Below are positions 34,647 through 44,025 of a DNA stretch of 64,000 bases, piece after piece. Position 1 is the stretch's first letter. Every line of letters starts with the position of its first letter. The notes under the pieces are model-generated. The model searched no databases and was not told the DNA's origin. It saw nothing but the letters and a program-made list of their open reading frames with translations. Made by a program: the position numbers and the translations under genes. This DNA comes from Ectobacillus ponti (lineage in GTDB: Bacteria > Bacillota > Bacilli > Bacillales > Bacillaceae_G), in the NCBI RefSeq assembly GCF_024294785.1, contig NZ_JANCLT010000007.1:124001-188000 (forward strand), read 5' to 3'.

Positions 34647-35717
34647 TTATCCGTTATGATGTTTGTACATCCATAAAATACCCGATTTCAACAGGCGCGG
34701 CACCCGGCCCATAAGCGGCTGATTGGCGAGCAGGCCGAAGCCGTGCTTTTTGCCAAGGGAACCGAGCACGCCCTTCAGCTTGATCGTCGGCAGCTCCTCC
34801 GGCAGCGCCTCATTGTTCCAGCGCTTCAGCAGGATGGAGACAATTTGCTCCGCCTGGCCTTCTGCCAGCTGGGCGGATGGTGCATGCGGCAGGCTGGCAC
34901 AGTCACCGACAACGTAAGCGTTCTCATACCCCGGGATATTATGATACTTCGTTAAAAGCACCCTGCCGCTGTTGTCCTTTTCGACCGGCAGCTGCTGCAC
35001 GAGCTGGTTTGCCTGTATGCCGGCTGTCCAAACGATGGCATCACAAGGGATTGCTTCGTCATGATTGTAGACAACACCCGGCTCCACCTTGGTAATATTG
35101 GAATTTCTGATAATTGTGACATTGTGCTTGGTGAACCAATCTTCCACATAATAGCTGAGACGCTCCGGAAACATGGAAAGAATGCGGCTTCCGCGGTCAA
35201 ACAGCAGCACATTCATGTCCGGGCGGCTTTCACGCAGCTCGCTTGCCACTTCCACGCCACTGAGCCCTGCCCCCACAACGGCTACAGTTGCGTTTGTTTT
35301 CAAGCCATTCAGCTTCTGATAGGTAAGTCTGGCCTGCTCAATGGATTGCAGGCTGAACGTATGCTCAGCCGCTCCCGGCACGCCGTGGTAACGATCAACA
35401 CAGCCGAGGCCGATGATCACATCGTCATAGTTAATTTTTTCGTCTCCCTCTAACTCTACGAATTTATCATCAATGTTAATGCTGGTAATGTTACCATATT
35501 TAATAGAGAGACGAGGATGCTCCGGAAATGGCAGCCGGACGTGCGTATCGGAGATGGTGCCGGCCACAAGTGCATAATACTCTGTTTTAAAGCAGTGATA
35601 CGGGACTTTGTCGATCAGTGTGACATGAACGTCTGGCGGAAGCTGGTTGCTTGGAAGCAGGCGCTGCAGAACGCGCATACCGCCATAACCGCCGCCAAGA
35701 ACTACGAGGTGCTTCAT
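34647..35717 (-). CDS. yutJ: NADH dehydrogenase-like flavoprotein YutJ
   Basis: A 356 aa type-2 NADH dehydrogenase-like protein. The FAD Rossmann motif LVVLGGGYGGMRVLQRLL is at the N-terminus, a second NAD fold VAVVGAGLSGVEVASELRE at about residue 152, and GDCASLPHAPSAQLAEGQAEQ at the FAD end. The C-terminus KSGILWMYKHHNG is as in B. subtilis YutJ. It feeds electrons from NADH or a related donor into quinone or another acceptor, probably peripheral to the membrane. The ATG of MKHLVV was chosen with GGGG upstream. Its 5' region has TTTGTGAACAAA, a weak Rex-like palindrome. Confidence 0.88.
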   Translation of the reverse strand: MKHLVVLGGGYGGMRVLQRLLPSNQLPPDVHVTLIDKVPYHCFKTEYYALVAGTISDTHVRLPFPEHPRLSIKYGNITSINIDDKFVELEGDEKINYDDVIIGLGCVDRYHGVPGAAEHTFSLQSIEQARLTYQKLNGLKTNATVAVVGAGLSGVEVASELRESRPDMNVLLFDRGSRILSMFPERLSYYVEDWFTKHNVTIIRNSNITKVEPGVVYNHDEAIPCDAIVWTAGIQANQLVQQLPVEKDNSGRVLLTKYHNIPGYENAYVVGDCASLPHAPSAQLAEGQAEQIVSILLKRWNNEALPEELPTIKLKGVLGSLGKKHGFGLLANQPLMGRVPRLLKSGILWMYKHHNG

Positions 35718-35875
35718 GGAGAATTTCCCCTTTGCTTTGAAATTGTACCCCAAAACGGAAGATTATATATTAGAAAAGCATTATGGCATTACCCATCAAA
35801 AATTATAACGAATTTGTGAACAAATAACAATGCGTATCTGCAGGAAATGGGGAAGAAATGCCGGGCCTCCGGCGG

Positions 35876-35904
35876 TTGACGGTCATGTGGAAAAGGGGTA
35901 CAGT
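35876..35904 (+). promoter_or_regulatory. yuzB: Sigma-A promoter for yuzB
   Basis: TTGACG, a 17-bp spacer and TACAGT, ending 20 bases before the yuzB start codon. Confidence 0.7.
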
Positions 35905-35924
35905 AAGGAGTAGCGAGGTGAAAC

Positions 35925-36167
35925 ATGGTGATTAAGCCACTCATTGAGTTTTGTGTCAGCAACCTGGCAAGCGGCTCCCAAAAGGCGCGTGAAGTGCTTG
36001 AAAGGGATCCGAACCTGGATGTGATTGAATATGGCTGTCTCGGCTACTGCGGCATTTGCTATGAAGGGCCCTATGCGATGGTCAATGGCGAGATCGTAAC
36101 AGGCAGCACACCGGACGAGCTGGTTGACAACATTTATGAATACTTGGAAGAAAATCCGATGTTCTAA
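35925..36167 (+). CDS. yuzB: YuzB, UPF0349/DUF1450 protein
   Basis: An 80 aa protein with [33 protein letters not shown] and [12 protein letters not shown]. This is the YuzB family, with a conserved CLGYCGIC cysteine cluster that could bind a metal or an Fe-S cluster. Function is not known. GAGGTG precedes the ATG. Confidence 0.9.
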   Translation: MVIKPLIEFCVSNLASGSQKAREVLERDPNLDVIEYGCLGYCGICYEGPYAMVNGEIVTGSTPDELVDNIYEYLEENPMF

Positions 36168-36193
36168 GCACTGCCAAGCAGTGCTTTTATTTT
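36168..36193 (+). terminator. Intrinsic terminator after yuzB
   Basis: GCACTGC and GCAGTGC pair around CAA, followed by TTTTATTTT. Confidence 0.85.
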
Positions 36194-36210
36194 AAGGCCT
36201 TTGCCATAAA

Positions 36211-36245
36211 AAAAGAAAAGCCCCAAGCTTAGGGACTTTTCTTTT
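36211..36245. terminator. Second A/T-flanked hairpin
   Basis: AAAAGAAAAGCCCC and GGGACTTTTCTTTT form an imperfect stem with T-rich tails on both strands, upstream of dapF. Confidence 0.65.
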
Positions 36246-36332
36246 ATATAATGAGAAACGGGGGATATCTCTATCATTCCCTCTATTTCCCTTTTTATAC
36301 ATGAGAAGATAAAAAACTTGGAGTGAACACGC

Positions 36333-37187
36333 ATGAGTCAATTTACCTTTACCAAAATGCATGGTCTTGGCAATAACTATATTTATGTGAACCAGTTTGC
36401 CGAACAGCTGAATGAGCAGGATTTCCCGGAACTGGCGCGCAAGGTATCCGATGTCAACCGCGGCATCGGTTCTGATGGCATGATTCTGGTTTGTCCGTCA
36501 GAGAATGCCCCGGTCAAAATGCGTATTTTTAACAAGGACGGCTCAGAAGCGAAAAGCTGTGGAAACGGCTTGCGCTGTGTGGCGAAATATGCATATGAAA
36601 ATGGCCTTGTGACGGATACTGTATTTGCGATTGATACGATTTCTGGTCCGGTACAGGCAGAGGTGACGGTGGAAGATGGCCTTGTGACACTTGTTTCCAT
36701 CGATATGGGTGAGCCGCGCTTGTCCCGGGAGCAAATTCCCATGCGGGGCGCAGGAGAAGGAGCATTCCCGCGCGAACAATATGAGTATGAAGGCAAGACA
36801 TACGAGCTGACCGCCGTTTCCATGGGCAATCCGCACGCAGTCATCTTTGTGGATGATGTGGAGCAGGCTCCATTGACTACGCTTGGCCCCGTATTGGAAA
36901 AGCACGAAATGTTCCCTGAGGGCGTAAACGTGGAGTTCATCAGCGTGGTAAGCGGGCAGGAGCTGGATTTTCGTGTATGGGAACGCGGCTCCGGCGTAAC
37001 GCAAGCATGCGGCACAGGAGCGTGTGCGGCTGTGGTGGCGGCTGTGCTGAACGGCAGGCTGGAGAAGGAAAAGGAAATTGTGGTTCATCTGGCGGGGGGC
37101 GACCTGTTCATCACTTGGACAGGGGACAACCGCATCCTGATGAAAGGGCCGGCAGAAACCATTTGCACCGGCGTATACTATTATTAA
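36333..37187 (+). CDS. dapF: Diaminopimelate epimerase
   Basis: A 284 aa enzyme converting LL- to meso-diaminopimelate for lysine and peptidoglycan synthesis. The catalytic cysteine pair lies in KSCGNGLRC and QACGTGACA, and the start [17 protein letters not shown] is diagnostic. GGAG lies 8 bases before the ATG. It sits at the yutL position of the B. subtilis order, flanked by yuzB and yutM. Normal length. Confidence 0.97.
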   Translation: MSQFTFTKMHGLGNNYIYVNQFAEQLNEQDFPELARKVSDVNRGIGSDGMILVCPSENAPVKMRIFNKDGSEAKSCGNGLRCVAKYAYENGLVTDTVFAIDTISGPVQAEVTVEDGLVTLVSIDMGEPRLSREQIPMRGAGEGAFPREQYEYEGKTYELTAVSMGNPHAVIFVDDVEQAPLTTLGPVLEKHEMFPEGVNVEFISVVSGQELDFRVWERGSGVTQACGTGACAAVVAAVLNGRLEKEKEIVVHLAGGDLFITWTGDNRILMKGPAETICTGVYYY

Positions 37188-37196
37188 ACAGACAGT

Positions 37197-37226
37197 TTGA
37201 GCATTCTGTCAGTGAGACAGTATAAT
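37197..37226 (+). promoter_or_regulatory. yutM: Sigma-A promoter with inverted repeat for yutM
   Basis: TTGAGC, an 18-bp spacer and TATAAT. The spacer carries CTGTCAGTGAGACAG (a 5-bp inverted repeat around 5 bases), and another GACAG lies just upstream, so a regulator may bind here. Confidence 0.7.
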
Positions 37227-37248
37227 AGAAGAGAAGGGAGTGAATGAC

Positions 37249-37602
37249 ATGATCGTAGTAACTGAGCAGGCAGCCCACCAAATCCGCGATATGATTGAGC
37301 AGGCTGGCGAGGGTGAGCAGTATGTCCGTGTAGCTGTGAAGGGCGGCGGCTGCAGCGGTCTTTCCTACGGCCTGGGCTTTGACAAGGAGGCTGGCGAGGG
37401 CGACACAGTGCTGGAGCATCATGGCGTGAAGTTCTTGGTGGACCAGGAAAGCGCGCCAATTCTGAAGGGCGTCGTCATTGATTATAAGCAATCTATGCTT
37501 GGCGGCGGCTTCACGATTGAAAACCCGAATGCGATTGCGACATGCGGCTGCGGTTCGAGCTTCCGTACAGCGACGAATACCGGCACGCCAGAGCAGTGCT
37601 GA
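37249..37602 (+). CDS. yutM: YutM, HesB/IscA-type iron-sulfur carrier
   Basis: A 117 aa A-type Fe-S carrier. The conserved cysteines are in GGGCSGLSYG and ATCGCGSSF, giving the classic C-X(n)-C-G-C pattern. It transfers Fe-S clusters to apoproteins. ATG 37249 has GGGAG 8 bases upstream. An in-frame GTG at 37240 overlaps that site and is rejected. A strong terminator follows. Confidence 0.95.
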   Translation: MIVVTEQAAHQIRDMIEQAGEGEQYVRVAVKGGGCSGLSYGLGFDKEAGEGDTVLEHHGVKFLVDQESAPILKGVVIDYKQSMLGGGFTIENPNAIATCGCGSSFRTATNTGTPEQC

Positions 37603-37608
37603 CATGAT

Positions 37609-37659
37609 CCCCCTCTTGATGGTATACCGATCAGGTGTGCTGTTAAGAGGGGGTTTTTT
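37609..37659 (+). terminator. Intrinsic terminator after yutM
   Basis: CCCCCTCTT and AAGAGGGGG form a perfect stem with a long loop, followed by TTTTTT. Confidence 0.85.
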
Positions 37660-37852
37660 ATGAAAATGCGTTGGAGAAACCGTTTTTTGGAAGAAAAACC
37701 AAGCAGGTCATGCAGGAATATGGTAAAATTTTCTCGATTGTACATAAAGCAGAGAAGCATTGCCGTCTTAGCAGCATGCATAGAGCCCATAACACATAGA
37801 AAAAGAGATTTGTCCGGCGAAGCCGGATCGGATCAAGGGGGAGAGGGTAAGA

Positions 37853-39142
37853 GTGCACTTGTCAAAAGTTGCAGAGGACTTATTGATTAATCTGCTTTGC
37901 GTGTTTGCCGTATTCTTTCTTGTATATTTATATCATGACCGCAAGCCCAGGACAGAGAGGCAGCGCTTGTATGTGCTCATCCTTTGTTCCATGCTCGGCA
38001 TTATTGCGTGCATGTTCTTTTCCATTCCACTCAATGAGCAATTTCGTTTAGATCTCCGGCAGATTCCGCTTATGCTGGGCGGCTTGTACGGAGGAATTGT
38101 GCCGGCCGTTTTGCTGGCAGCCGTGACCATGGCATACCGGGTCATCCAGGGGGGAGAGGGGATATACAGTACCTTCATCATTCTGGCTTTGCAGGTGGCG
38201 GGGCTGTATCTCATTTTGCCGTATTTCAGAAGCATGAACACCAACAAGCGGATTTTGACCACCTCTTGTCTTGCATTGGCAGCATCGTTGAATGTGATTG
38301 TGGTAATGTGGCTCATGTTTCAGCGCAGTGTACCGCCCTGGGATATTTGGCTTTGGTACTTGATTATACCTGTCTTGGGCACAGCCGGCATTACGTACGT
38401 GATAGAATCCATGAACCGGTCTTCCCTGCTTCGTACAGAAATTGCCCGCGCGGAGAAAATGTCCATTGTCAGCCATATGGCGGCAAGCATCAGCCATGAG
38501 GTGCGAAATCCGCTGACTGTCGTAAGAGGCATGCTGCAACTGCTGCAATATGACGATTTTGCCGCCGACAAGCGCCATATGTTCCTGCGCACCTCCATTA
38601 CAGAGCTGGACCGGGCCGAAAGCATCATCAGTGATTATCTGGCATTCGCCAAGCCAATGCCGGATAAGCTGCAGTACTTGAATGTTGTGCACGAGCTGCT
38701 GCACACAGTAACGATGGTGCAGCCGCTGGCGAATATGAACACAGTACAGATTACAACCAATATGAAAACTGCCGCAGCCGTTGTACAGGGAGATAAGCAA
38801 AGAGTGCAGCAATGCTTCTTGAATATCATGAAGAACTGCATTGAAGCGATGCCAAAGGGCGGCCTGCTGAAAATTCATGCGCTGCAGCAGGACAGCGATG
38901 TGCAGGTGCTGATTCAGGATACGGGCATCGGGATGACAAAGGAGCAGGTGGCCCGCCTTGGCGAGCCTTATTTCTCGACCAAGGACAGCGGTACCGGCCT
39001 TGGCATGATGGTGGTGTTTTCTATTATTGATGCTATGCATGGCAAGATGAAGGTGGAGAGTGAGCCGGGCAAGGGGACCAGATTCTGCATCACACTCCCG
39101 CTCGCAGTGGCTTATCCAGAGGCTGCTGCAACGCAGCAGTGA
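37853..39142 (+). CDS. KinB-like sporulation-type sensor histidine kinase
   Basis: A 429 aa membrane kinase with six hydrophobic segments (5TM-5TMR_LYT type) in about the first 185 residues. HisKA follows with the phospho-acceptor in ISHEVRNPLTVVRG near H215, then HATPase with N-box NIMKNCIEAMP, DTGIGM and GTGLGM. The architecture and sequence (EKMSIVSHMAASISHEVRNPLTVVRG) closely recall B. subtilis KinB, which feeds the Spo0F/Spo0A phosphorelay. No response regulator is adjacent, as expected for such a kinase. Start GTG with GGGGGAGAGGG upstream. Confidence 0.87.
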   Translation: MHLSKVAEDLLINLLCVFAVFFLVYLYHDRKPRTERQRLYVLILCSMLGIIACMFFSIPLNEQFRLDLRQIPLMLGGLYGGIVPAVLLAAVTMAYRVIQGGEGIYSTFIILALQVAGLYLILPYFRSMNTNKRILTTSCLALAASLNVIVVMWLMFQRSVPPWDIWLWYLIIPVLGTAGITYVIESMNRSSLLRTEIARAEKMSIVSHMAASISHEVRNPLTVVRGMLQLLQYDDFAADKRHMFLRTSITELDRAESIISDYLAFAKPMPDKLQYLNVVHELLHTVTMVQPLANMNTVQITTNMKTAAAVVQGDKQRVQQCFLNIMKNCIEAMPKGGLLKIHALQQDSDVQVLIQDTGIGMTKEQVARLGEPYFSTKDSGTGLGMMVVFSIIDAMHGKMKVESEPGKGTRFCITLPLAVAYPEAAATQQ

Positions 39143-39184
39143 CATATGCAGGCGATGAGAACATGGCCTTGCAGCACAGCAAGA

Positions 39185-39213
39185 GCCCATCCTGAAGCAG
39201 GATGGGCTTTTTT
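39185..39213. terminator. Terminator between the KinB-like kinase and the MFS gene
   Basis: GCCCATCCTG and CAGGATGGGC form a perfect stem around AAG, followed by TTTTTTG on the plus strand. Confidence 0.9.
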
Positions 39214-39215
39214 GT

Positions 39216-40457
39216 TCAATCAAAGGTCCGTACTGTCGGAACGCGCAGCGCCACAAACAAAACAAAAACGATAACAGCAGCGGCACCGGCCCGCATAATC
39301 AGCACAATGGGGGCGCCGGCAGCCAGCAGCAGGGAAACGCCCGCATAGGACACCGGAATCAGCCCCATGGAAGAGAGCATCATCAGGCTCATGACCCGGC
39401 CCATCATTTCCTCTTTGACGGTGGCCTGGATGACCGCCATCAGCGGAATGACAGCCATGGCCAGGGTAAAGCCAAAGACCGCCCCGATGGCGAGTGCCTG
39501 CCAAAGCACGGTGCTGAAGTTCAGGAAGAAGAAGGCAATGCCGGATAACAGCAGCATGACCAAGCAAAACAGGCCGCGCCGCCGCTGCAGGGACAGTATT
39601 CCGACCAATACAGCGCCGAGTGCCATGCCGCCCCCAACCGAGCCCTCCAGGTAGCTGAAATGCAGGGAATCGCCATGCAGTACATTCTTAATGAAAAGCG
39701 GAAACCCGACCTGCATGGGACCAATCAGAAAGAAATTTAGGAAGGCACTGCAAATGAGCAGCGTCGATAAAAAAACAGACTGTCTGACATAGGAAATGCC
39801 CTCCCGGATGGATGTAAGCATGCTGCTCCCCTCAGCGGCACCGGCAGACAGGCTGCGGATCCGCTGGTTAAAGACCGCCGCGATCAGGAGAAAAACAATG
39901 GTCAGGGCAAACACGGTCTCATAGCTGCCGAATTTCAAGGCAATGCCGGCAAAGACAGGCCCAAGGATGACCGAGGATTGATTGGTCATCTGGGTGATGG
40001 AGTTTGCCTGTGTCAGCTGCTGCTTTTCCACCAGCTCCGGCACAATGGAACCATCCGCAGACCAAAAGAAGGCATCTGCCAGTCCGAAGAAGAAGGCAAA
40101 CACGGTCAGCACAGGCAGGCTGACATAGCCAAGGAGCAGCCAGGCTAAGATGGCTGCCACCAGCAGGGCCCGAATGATGTTGGTGTGGAACATAATATTA
40201 CGCTTCGGAAATCGATCGGCCATGGCGCCGCCAAGAATCATGAATACGAGGCGCGGCACACTGGAGGCCAAAAAGACAAGGCCGAGAGAGGCTTCCAAAT
40301 TCAGCTGCTTCACGATGTACCACGTCTGGGCAAAGTTAAAGAAGGCCAGAGCAAAGCTGGAGCAGAGCGTGGCCACCCACAGCGCGATGAAGTCTGTATT
40401 GCGAAGCAGCGCTCCCAGGGGCGCTGTCTGTATTTCTAATTGTGTACGTTCTGCCAT
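39216..40457 (-). CDS. MFS transporter (MFS_3/EntS-like)
   Basis: A 413 aa membrane protein with about 12 transmembrane segments. The MFS loop pattern GGAMADRFPKRNIMF lies between segments 2 and 3, and a second half-repeat EEMMGRVMSLMML lies between 8 and 9. It resembles the EntS/MFS_3 exporters of siderophores, macrolides or other small molecules. Substrate unknown. AGGA precedes the ATG. Downstream of yumC on the same strand, separated by the repeat cluster. Confidence 0.88.
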   Translation of the reverse strand: MAERTQLEIQTAPLGALLRNTDFIALWVATLCSSFALAFFNFAQTWYIVKQLNLEASLGLVFLASSVPRLVFMILGGAMADRFPKRNIMFHTNIIRALLVAAILAWLLLGYVSLPVLTVFAFFFGLADAFFWSADGSIVPELVEKQQLTQANSITQMTNQSSVILGPVFAGIALKFGSYETVFALTIVFLLIAAVFNQRIRSLSAGAAEGSSMLTSIREGISYVRQSVFLSTLLICSAFLNFFLIGPMQVGFPLFIKNVLHGDSLHFSYLEGSVGGGMALGAVLVGILSLQRRRGLFCLVMLLLSGIAFFFLNFSTVLWQALAIGAVFGFTLAMAVIPLMAVIQATVKEEMMGRVMSLMMLSSMGLIPVSYAGVSLLLAAGAPIVLIMRAGAAAVIVFVLFVALRVPTVRTFD

Positions 40458-40488
40458 TGAAATTCCTCATTTGCAACAAGATATAGGA

Positions 40489-40512
40489 ATAAGCCGGCGT
40501 TGGCCGGCTTAT
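40489..40512. other. 10-bp inverted repeat upstream of the MFS gene
   Basis: ATAAGCCGGC and GCCGGCTTAT pair perfectly around 4 bases. It may terminate yumC read-through or belong to the adjacent repeat cluster. Confidence 0.55.
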
Positions 40513-40529
40513 AGAGAAAGAGACTTTTG

Positions 40530-40627
40530 AGCGGCACCGGCCAGGAAGGCCCTGTAAGAGGCAAAAAGCGCCTCTTAGTGGCCGGAACCTCCCTTCGGTG
40601 GGCTGAAGAGCCGGTTCCGCTTTTCCT
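40530..40627. repeat. Bacillus-type intergenic repeat, copy A
   Basis: It shares GGCAAAAAGCGCC, GGAACCTCCCTTC, GTGGGCTGAA and GCCGGTTCCGCTTTTC with the copy at 50191. The 5' part differs. It lies head to tail with copy B. The element can fold as a long imperfect hairpin. Confidence 0.75.
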
Positions 40628-40628
40628 C

Positions 40629-40750
40629 ATGTCCAGCTGCGGCAGCCAGCCATCTGCCAGGAAGAACCCCCGGCATAAAAAGGCAAAAAGCGCCTTTTTA
40701 GCCGGAGAACCTTCCTTCGGATGGCTAAACGGGCTGCCTCCGCTTTTCCT
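40629..40750. repeat. Bacillus-type intergenic repeat, copy B
   Basis: It begins ATGTCCAGCTGCGGC and ends CTCCGCTTTTCCT, as does the common Bacillaceae repeat. The conserved tail reaches into the stop codon of yumC on the minus strand. Confidence 0.8.
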
Positions 40751-41738
40751 AGAACATACTCGAGCTGTGCATGGGCTGGACTTTTGCCTTTGGATCGATG
40801 TAGGCCTTCGCGTTGTTCACCGCTGTCGGAGCTTCGCCGAAGCCGCAGGCGATAAGCTTGACCTTGCCGTCATACGTGCAGATGTCCCCTGCAGCATAAA
40901 TGCCGGGAATATTTGTTTCCATCTTGGAGTTTACGACGATATTGTTCTTTTCGATGGCCAGGCCCCAATCCTTGATCGGGCCGAGAGAGGACACGAAGCC
41001 ATAGTTTACAATCACATCGTCCACATCCAGTGTTAGGGTCTCTTCTGTCTTCACATCCTGGATGACAACCTGGGTGATGTTGTCATCCCCGATGAGCTCC
41101 GCAGGTACATATGGTGTCTTGATGTCAGCCCGGGAGTTTGTCAGCAGCTCCACACTGTGTTCATGTGCACGGAACTTGTCGCGGCGGTGTACAATGGTCA
41201 CTTTCTCCGCAATCGGCTCCAGCATAAGCGTCCAGTCCACAGCGGAGTCGCCGCCGCCGAATACAACGACCTTCCTGCCGGCAAACTTGTTCATGTCATC
41301 CACAAAGTAATGGAGGTTTTTCTTTTCGTACTGCACAGCGCTGTCCAGCTCCAGACGGCGCGGCTGGAAAGCGCCGTTGCCGGCAGTGATGATGATGGTT
41401 TTGGAGTAGTGCATTTCTTTGTTTGTGACAAGCTTGAAGACGCCATCCTCTTGCTTCTCAATGGTTTGTACGGATTCCTCCAGGCAAACGGTCGGGCTGA
41501 ACTTGCTCATCTGTTCCTTCAGATTATCCACAAGCTCTTGGGCACGAACCTTTGGAAAGCCAGCCACATCATAAATATATTTTTCTGGGTACAGGGCAGA
41601 CAGCTGGCCGCCAAGCTGCGGCAGACTTTCAATTATTTTCACACTGGCCTGTCTCATGCCGCCATAGAATGCAGTAAAGAGGCCGACCGGCCCGCCGCCG
41701 ATAATTGTGATATCAAATACGTTTGTCTGTTCTGTCAT
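40749..41738 (-). CDS. yumC: Ferredoxin/flavodoxin-NADP+ reductase, thioredoxin-reductase-like type
   Basis: A 329 aa flavoprotein with FAD motif [23 protein letters not shown] fold [15 protein letters not shown] with [10 protein letters not shown], and [29 protein letters not shown]. It lacks the redox-active CxxC of thioredoxin reductase, as expected for the YumC type, and passes electrons between NADPH and ferredoxin or flavodoxin. GGGGGAG lies before the ATG. Divergent from yumB, sharing a 414-bp control region. The stop codon abuts a repeat copy. Confidence 0.94.
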   Translation of the reverse strand: MTEQTNVFDITIIGGGPVGLFTAFYGGMRQASVKIIESLPQLGGQLSALYPEKYIYDVAGFPKVRAQELVDNLKEQMSKFSPTVCLEESVQTIEKQEDGVFKLVTNKEMHYSKTIIITAGNGAFQPRRLELDSAVQYEKKNLHYFVDDMNKFAGRKVVVFGGGDSAVDWTLMLEPIAEKVTIVHRRDKFRAHEHSVELLTNSRADIKTPYVPAELIGDDNITQVVIQDVKTEETLTLDVDDVIVNYGFVSSLGPIKDWGLAIEKNNIVVNSKMETNIPGIYAAGDICTYDGKVKLIACGFGEAPTAVNNAKAYIDPKAKVQPMHSSSMF

Positions 41739-42152
41739 TTCTACTCCCCCTGCCACATTAAAATGGAATATCTTCTATTATACAGTCTGCCATTGAAAGC
41801 GTTGACATACTGCATAAAAAGTCACAAGTCTCCAGAAAAATGATACCATATTTAACAGGGAAAACTCTACCTGAACAAGAGAAAGCTTGCAGTTATATAT
41901 TCAGCGAAATGGCGGAAAATAATGACCAAAGGCGAAACAAGCCCTTGTTATGCAAAAACCATTGAAAAATGATTACAAAAGGAATAATATAGGATAGTGG
42001 TTATATCGTAATTTTTTATGACAAATTTCTTACAATTTTCTATCTTTACCATGTCGATTTCATTACGTTTCGACAAAAAAACGAAACGGCTGATTTTCAG
42101 GCGTTTTTTCCTATTCCCAGTCAACATTATATAAAGAGGGTTGTGATTAAGG
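41739..42152. other. Control region between yumC and yumB
   Basis: It holds a yumC promoter with a cre-like site (listed separately). The remainder is AT-rich, and a TATATAA stretch close to yumB could be its -10. No open reading frame or RNA structure is convincing here. Confidence 0.6.
41777..41807 (-). promoter_or_regulatory. yumC: yumC -10 element with cre-like site
   Basis: TATAAT (minus strand, 41782-41777) lies 39 bases before the yumC ATG. TGAAAGCGTTGACA at 41794-41807 matches the CcpA cre consensus at 13 of 14 positions and covers the -35 zone. Carbon-catabolite control is therefore possible. Confidence 0.5.
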
Positions 42153-43358
42153 GTGAGAAAGCCAAGAATCGTTATTGTAGGTGCAGGATACGGCGGTATG
42201 ATTACGACTGTACGTCTGCAAAAGCTATTGTCTGTGAACGAAGCGGATATTACGCTGGTGAACAACAACAGCTACCATTACCAGTCCACATGGCTGCATG
42301 AGAATGCTGCCGGCACATTGCATCATGACAAGACACGTCTCAATATCCGTGAAGTCATTGATACAAGCAAAGTGAACTTTGTGCAAGATACAGTAGTGGA
42401 TATTCGATCCAAAGAAAAGCGCGTTGTCCTGGGCAACGGCGAATTGGAATATGATTACCTTGTAATCGGTCTTGGATTTGAGTCTGAGACATTCGGCATC
42501 AAGGGCTTGAAGGAGCATGCCTTCTCTATTTCCAACATTAACAGCGCACGCCAGTTGCGTGATCATATGGAATACATGTTCTCGCGTTATGCAACAGAAA
42601 AGCGCGATGAGCTGCTGACAGTTGTGGTTGGCGGTGCAGGCTTCACAGGTATCGAGTACTTGGGCGAGCTGGTGAACCGTATGCCAGAATTGGTAAAAGA
42701 ATATGACCTTCCTCGTGAAAAAGTGCGCATAGTCTGTGTGGAAGCCGCACCGACAGCGCTGCCGGGCTTTGACCCTGCTTTGATTGAGTACGCAGTCAGC
42801 CATCTGGAGAAGAAGGGTGTTGAATTCCGCATTGGCACAGCCATCAAGGAAGCGACTCCGGAAGGTCTGATTGTAGCGAAAGATGACAAGATGGAAGAAA
42901 TTAAAGCGGCAACTGTAGTTTGGGCAGCCGGTGTACGCGGCAATGCGCTTGTGGAGCAATCCGGGTTTGAGGCAATGCGCGGCCGTATCAAGGTTGACGA
43001 ATTCATGCGCGCGCCGGGCCATGATGATGTATTCCTGGTGGGTGACGCAGCGCTTGTATTCGGTCCGGAAGGCCGTCCATATCCGCCAACTGCGCAAATT
43101 GCCATCCAGGAAGGCTACACGATCGCGAAGAACCTGACAGTGCTTGTACGCGGCAAGGGCGAACTGGAGCCATTTGCATTTGATAACAAAGGTACAGTGT
43201 GCTCTCTGGGCCACGATGATGCAGTCGGCATTGTCTTCGGCAAGCTGTTGTTTGGCTGGAAGGCTTCCTTCATGAAGAAGGTGATCGACAACCGCTACCT
43301 GTTCTTGCTTGGCGGTCCGCTGCTTGTGCTGAAGAAGGGCAAGCTGAACTTCTTCTAA
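42153..43358 (+). CDS. yumB: NADH dehydrogenase-like flavoprotein YumB
   Basis: A 401 aa type-2 NADH:quinone oxidoreductase-like protein. FAD motif [22 protein letters not shown] motif [49 protein letters not shown] and C-terminal [15 protein letters not shown] agree with B. subtilis YumB. It is a single-subunit peripheral membrane flavoenzyme feeding electrons to menaquinone. The GTG start follows TTAAGG. Divergent from yumC; a terminator follows. Confidence 0.92.
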   Translation: MRKPRIVIVGAGYGGMITTVRLQKLLSVNEADITLVNNNSYHYQSTWLHENAAGTLHHDKTRLNIREVIDTSKVNFVQDTVVDIRSKEKRVVLGNGELEYDYLVIGLGFESETFGIKGLKEHAFSISNINSARQLRDHMEYMFSRYATEKRDELLTVVVGGAGFTGIEYLGELVNRMPELVKEYDLPREKVRIVCVEAAPTALPGFDPALIEYAVSHLEKKGVEFRIGTAIKEATPEGLIVAKDDKMEEIKAATVVWAAGVRGNALVEQSGFEAMRGRIKVDEFMRAPGHDDVFLVGDAALVFGPEGRPYPPTAQIAIQEGYTIAKNLTVLVRGKGELEPFAFDNKGTVCSLGHDDAVGIVFGKLLFGWKASFMKKVIDNRYLFLLGGPLLVLKKGKLNFF

Positions 43359-43394
43359 GAAAAGCAAAACCGGTTTGGTTGGATACAAATGAAG

Positions 43395-43423
43395 CGGAAG
43401 CAGCTGCGGCTGCTTCCGTTTTT
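43395..43423 (+). terminator. Intrinsic terminator after yumB
   Basis: CGGAAGCAGC and GCTGCTTCCG pair perfectly around 4 bases, followed by TTTTT. Confidence 0.88.
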
Positions 43424-43442
43424 CCATACAAGGGGGATGTGC

Positions 43443-43925
43443 ATGGAAAAACGCGGCAAGGTGTGGCTGGCGGTCAGCGGACTCGTGACAACCGGAGACG
43501 GGCGCTGGCTTGTGGTGAAAAAGAAATATGGCGGCTTAAAAGGAAAATGGTCGCTGCCGGCCGGATTTGTGAATGCCGGCGAGACGGTGGATCAGGCTGT
43601 ACAGCGTGAAGTGCTCGAGGAGACCGGCATTGAGACGGAGCTTGTGGGGATGCTTGGTATGCGCTCCGGCGTCATCCGCGGGGATATCAGTGACAATATG
43701 ATTCTGTTTGCGCTGCAGGCAAAGCATGAAAACATCGTTTGCCAGGACAAGGAGCTGTTTGAGGCACGCTTTTTGCATCCGGAGAATATCCTGCGGGACG
43801 GCGATGCGTCCGTACTGATCCGCCATCTGGTGGAAGCGTTGCCAAAGGCAAGGCTGCGCCTTGACGATAGGGTGAACCCAGGGGATCATTTCGGCTATAC
43901 AGCATATCATTTATTCTTGCCGTAG
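43443..43925 (+). CDS. Nudix hydrolase
   Basis: A 160 aa protein. The Nudix box GFVNAGETVDQAVQREVLEE followed by TGI matches GX5EX7REUXEEXGU and gives the Mg-binding site for pyrophosphate hydrolysis of a nucleoside diphosphate-linked substrate. The ATG at 43443 has GGGG upstream. A longer in-frame start at 43389 lies inside the terminator and is rejected. The substrate is unknown. Confidence 0.9.
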   Translation: MEKRGKVWLAVSGLVTTGDGRWLVVKKKYGGLKGKWSLPAGFVNAGETVDQAVQREVLEETGIETELVGMLGMRSGVIRGDISDNMILFALQAKHENIVCQDKELFEARFLHPENILRDGDASVLIRHLVEALPKARLRLDDRVNPGDHFGYTAYHLFLP

Positions 43926-44025
43926 GCACCGGTCAGGCAGTACACTAGAAGAAGAAAATTCAGATGATTTCGCAAACGGGGAGCGGCCTGTGCCGCATCA
44001 GCATTTCTGAAGGGGAGAAACGAAT

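Noticed and set aside
35813..35829. TTTGTGAACAAA upstream of yutJ as a Rex site
   Set aside because: Only one half (TTGTGAA) fits the Rex consensus; the other half is poor and the spacing is wrong.
37660..37890. Short reading frame between yutM and the KinB-like kinase
   Set aside because: It starts inside the yutM terminator tail, has no ribosome site and overlaps the kinase start in another frame.
43389..43442. Extra N-terminal residues of the Nudix protein (MKRKQLRLLPFFH)
   Set aside because: These codons lie in the yumB terminator; the ATG at 43443 has its own ribosome site.
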